Shown here: in pieces, positions 6,117 to 6,880 of the stretch | How positions within the stretch are numbered: the stretch's first letter is position 1 | Layout of the letters: each line of letters begins with the position of its first letter | NCBI GenBank assembly: GCA_016928125.1 | Contig: JAFGLK010000203.1 | Location: 1 to 6,880, forward strand | DNA from: Anaerolineae bacterium | GTDB taxonomy: Bacteria > Chloroflexota > Anaerolineae > UBA1429 | Direction: 5' to 3' | DNA length: 6,880 nucleotides | Notes under the pieces: generated by a model | What the model was told of the DNA's origin: nothing | What the model saw: only the letters and a program-made list of their open reading frames with translations | Databases searched by the model: none | Position numbers and translations under genes: made by a program

Positions 6117-6164
6117 TCACCAGCCCGGCCGTGGCGGTTGACGCCTCGCCAGCCGCACGGCCAT
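6117..6164 (-). other. Possible 15-codon leader ORF upstream of the TauE-type gene
   Basis: An ATG at 6164 opens a short frame, MAVRLARRQPPRPGW, closed by TGA at 6119-6117. AAGGAGGTGA (6187-6178), a full complement of the usual 16S rRNA 3' end, lies 13 bases upstream, which is farther than ideal. The frame is the same as that of the TauE-type gene and its stop is directly followed by a GTG. The sequence is Arg/Pro-rich and overlaps a strong hairpin. It could be a leader peptide or simply chance. Confidence 0.2.
6127..6162 (-). terminator. Stem-loop downstream of the truncated URO-D gene
   Basis: GGCCGTG (6127-6133) pairs perfectly with CACGGCC (6156-6162). After one bulged G the pairing continues with CGG (6135-6137) to CCG (6153-6155), giving about 10 pairs around a 15-base loop. 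In the transcript it begins 51 bases after the URO-D stop. No T-run follows on the minus strand. It may mark the end of the upstream transcript or act as a processing site. Confidence 0.4.
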
Positions 6165-6213
6165 GCTCTCGCTCTGGTCACCTCCTTGCTCGGGGTTGGC
6201 TCAAGTTCACTGA

Positions 6214-6880
6214 TTACGCGGCGTCGGCTGCGCGCCAAAAGTGACGCAGTTCGTAGAATGCGCGGAACATGACCTCGGCGATCCCATCGCTGACGCCGAT
6301 GCCCTCCGAATCGCCATAGTTGAACACGATGAGACCGCCCTGGGGCGTAGACCAGTGCTGCACCAACTCGCGCGCCTCGGCCTGCACCGCCTGGCTGTCC
6401 TCGCCGGGCAGGGTGGCTTGGATGTCCACTGTGGTGAGAAAACAGACCTTGCCCGCATAGGCCTGGCCCAGCTCGCGAATGCCATAGGCACGAGGTTGCT
6501 GCATGTTGAGCACGTCGGCGCCCGCCTCGATAAAGAGGGGCACAAAGTCGTTCACGCGGCCGCAACTGTGGAGCATCGTGTGCCAACCGTGGCCGTGGAC
6601 GGCGTCGAAGAGCGTGCGATAGCGTTCGGCAAAGAACTCGCGGAAAACGGCCGGCGAGACGAAGGTGCTCTTCTGCGTGCCCCAGTCGTCGGTCATGAAT
6701 AGGCCGTGAACCCGATCCCCAAAGCGCCGCGCGGCTTCGTCGATGTGGGCCAGCTTGAACTCCAGGATCATGTCGAGCACGCGGTGGATCTTCTCGGGCT
6801 CCAGGTAAAAGTCCTCCAGCGTCTGGGCAAACCCGCGCAGCATGTGCAGGCGCTCGAACAGGGTAAAGTGGCTGGTTAAC
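6214..6880 (-). CDS. URO-D superfamily protein, methyltransferase-like, 5' end outside the window
   Basis: The frame is open from the right edge to a TAA at 6216-6214 and gives 221 residues of the C-terminal two thirds of the barrel. The ATG at 6843 is internal: the frame continues upstream as LTSHFTLFERLH, which fits the family. Characteristic segments in order are LRGFAQTLEDFYLEPEKI, FMTDDWGTQKSTFVSP, MLHSCGRVNDFVPLFIEAGAD and a final GGLIVFNYGDSEG. The DDWGTQ and HSCG motifs resemble the cobalamin/coenzyme M methyltransferase-like branch of the superfamily, in which the His and Cys of H-x-C hold zinc. Here H-S-C is present, but the third cysteine expected late in the protein is not evident. 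It is not HemE-like in these parts. It is clearly divergent from the URO-D protein at 3930-5093, so the pair is not a recent duplication. Function unknown. Confidence 0.85.
   Translation of the reverse strand, partial: LTSHFTLFERLHMLRGFAQTLEDFYLEPEKIHRVLDMILEFKLAHIDEAARRFGDRVHGLFMTDDWGTQKSTFVSPAVFREFFAERYRTLFDAVHGHGWHTMLHSCGRVNDFVPLFIEAGADVLNMQQPRAYGIRELGQAYAGKVCFLTTVDIQATLPGEDSQAVQAEARELVQHWSTPQGGLIVFNYGDSEGIGVSDGIAEVMFRAFYELRHFWRAADAA

Overview
The window is GC-rich and densely coding, with six genes on the minus strand and the tail of one gene on the plus strand. The best clue to the host is the solute-binding protein (455 aa). It combines a twin-arginine motif, a lipoprotein-type cysteine and a long Val/Glu/Lys-rich linker made of repeated VVEK/IVEK units. 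That linker style is common in ABC binding proteins of Chloroflexota, so a member of that phylum is the most likely source. This is inference from protein style and no marker gene is present.

Layout, left to right. Positions 1-81 hold the last 26 codons of a plus-strand gene that looks like a zinc-type alcohol/polyol dehydrogenase. Positions 82-430 are a convergent intergenic gap with one strong GC-rich hairpin. The minus-strand genes, in transcription order from the right edge, are: a truncated URO-D superfamily protein (6880 to 6214), a TauE/SafE-type membrane permease (6026 to 5262), a second URO-D superfamily protein (5093 to 3930), an ABC sugar-type binding lipoprotein (3799 to 2432), and two ABC permeases of the CUT1/MalF-MalG type (2301 to 1357 and 1354 to 431).

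A well-formed sigma70-type promoter with an extended -10 lies 84-112 bases upstream of the second URO-D gene. It probably starts a four-gene transcript: URO-D protein, binding protein, permease 1, permease 2. The two permease genes are 2 bases apart. Between binding protein and permease 1 there is a perfect 12-bp stem-loop plus a second hairpin, a layout suited to making more binding protein than permease. No ABC ATPase is encoded here, so the transporter must borrow one from elsewhere or the gene lies outside the window.

Taken together this looks like an accessory uptake and catabolic locus for an unidentified carbohydrate or related small organic solute. The unusual point is the association of two divergent URO-D-fold proteins, neither of which looks like the haem enzyme HemE, with a CUT1 importer and a TauE-type permease. 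The URO-D superfamily also contains cobalamin- and coenzyme M-dependent methyltransferases, and TauE proteins often move sulfonates, so a methylated or sulfonated substrate is a testable idea. The sequence does not prove it.
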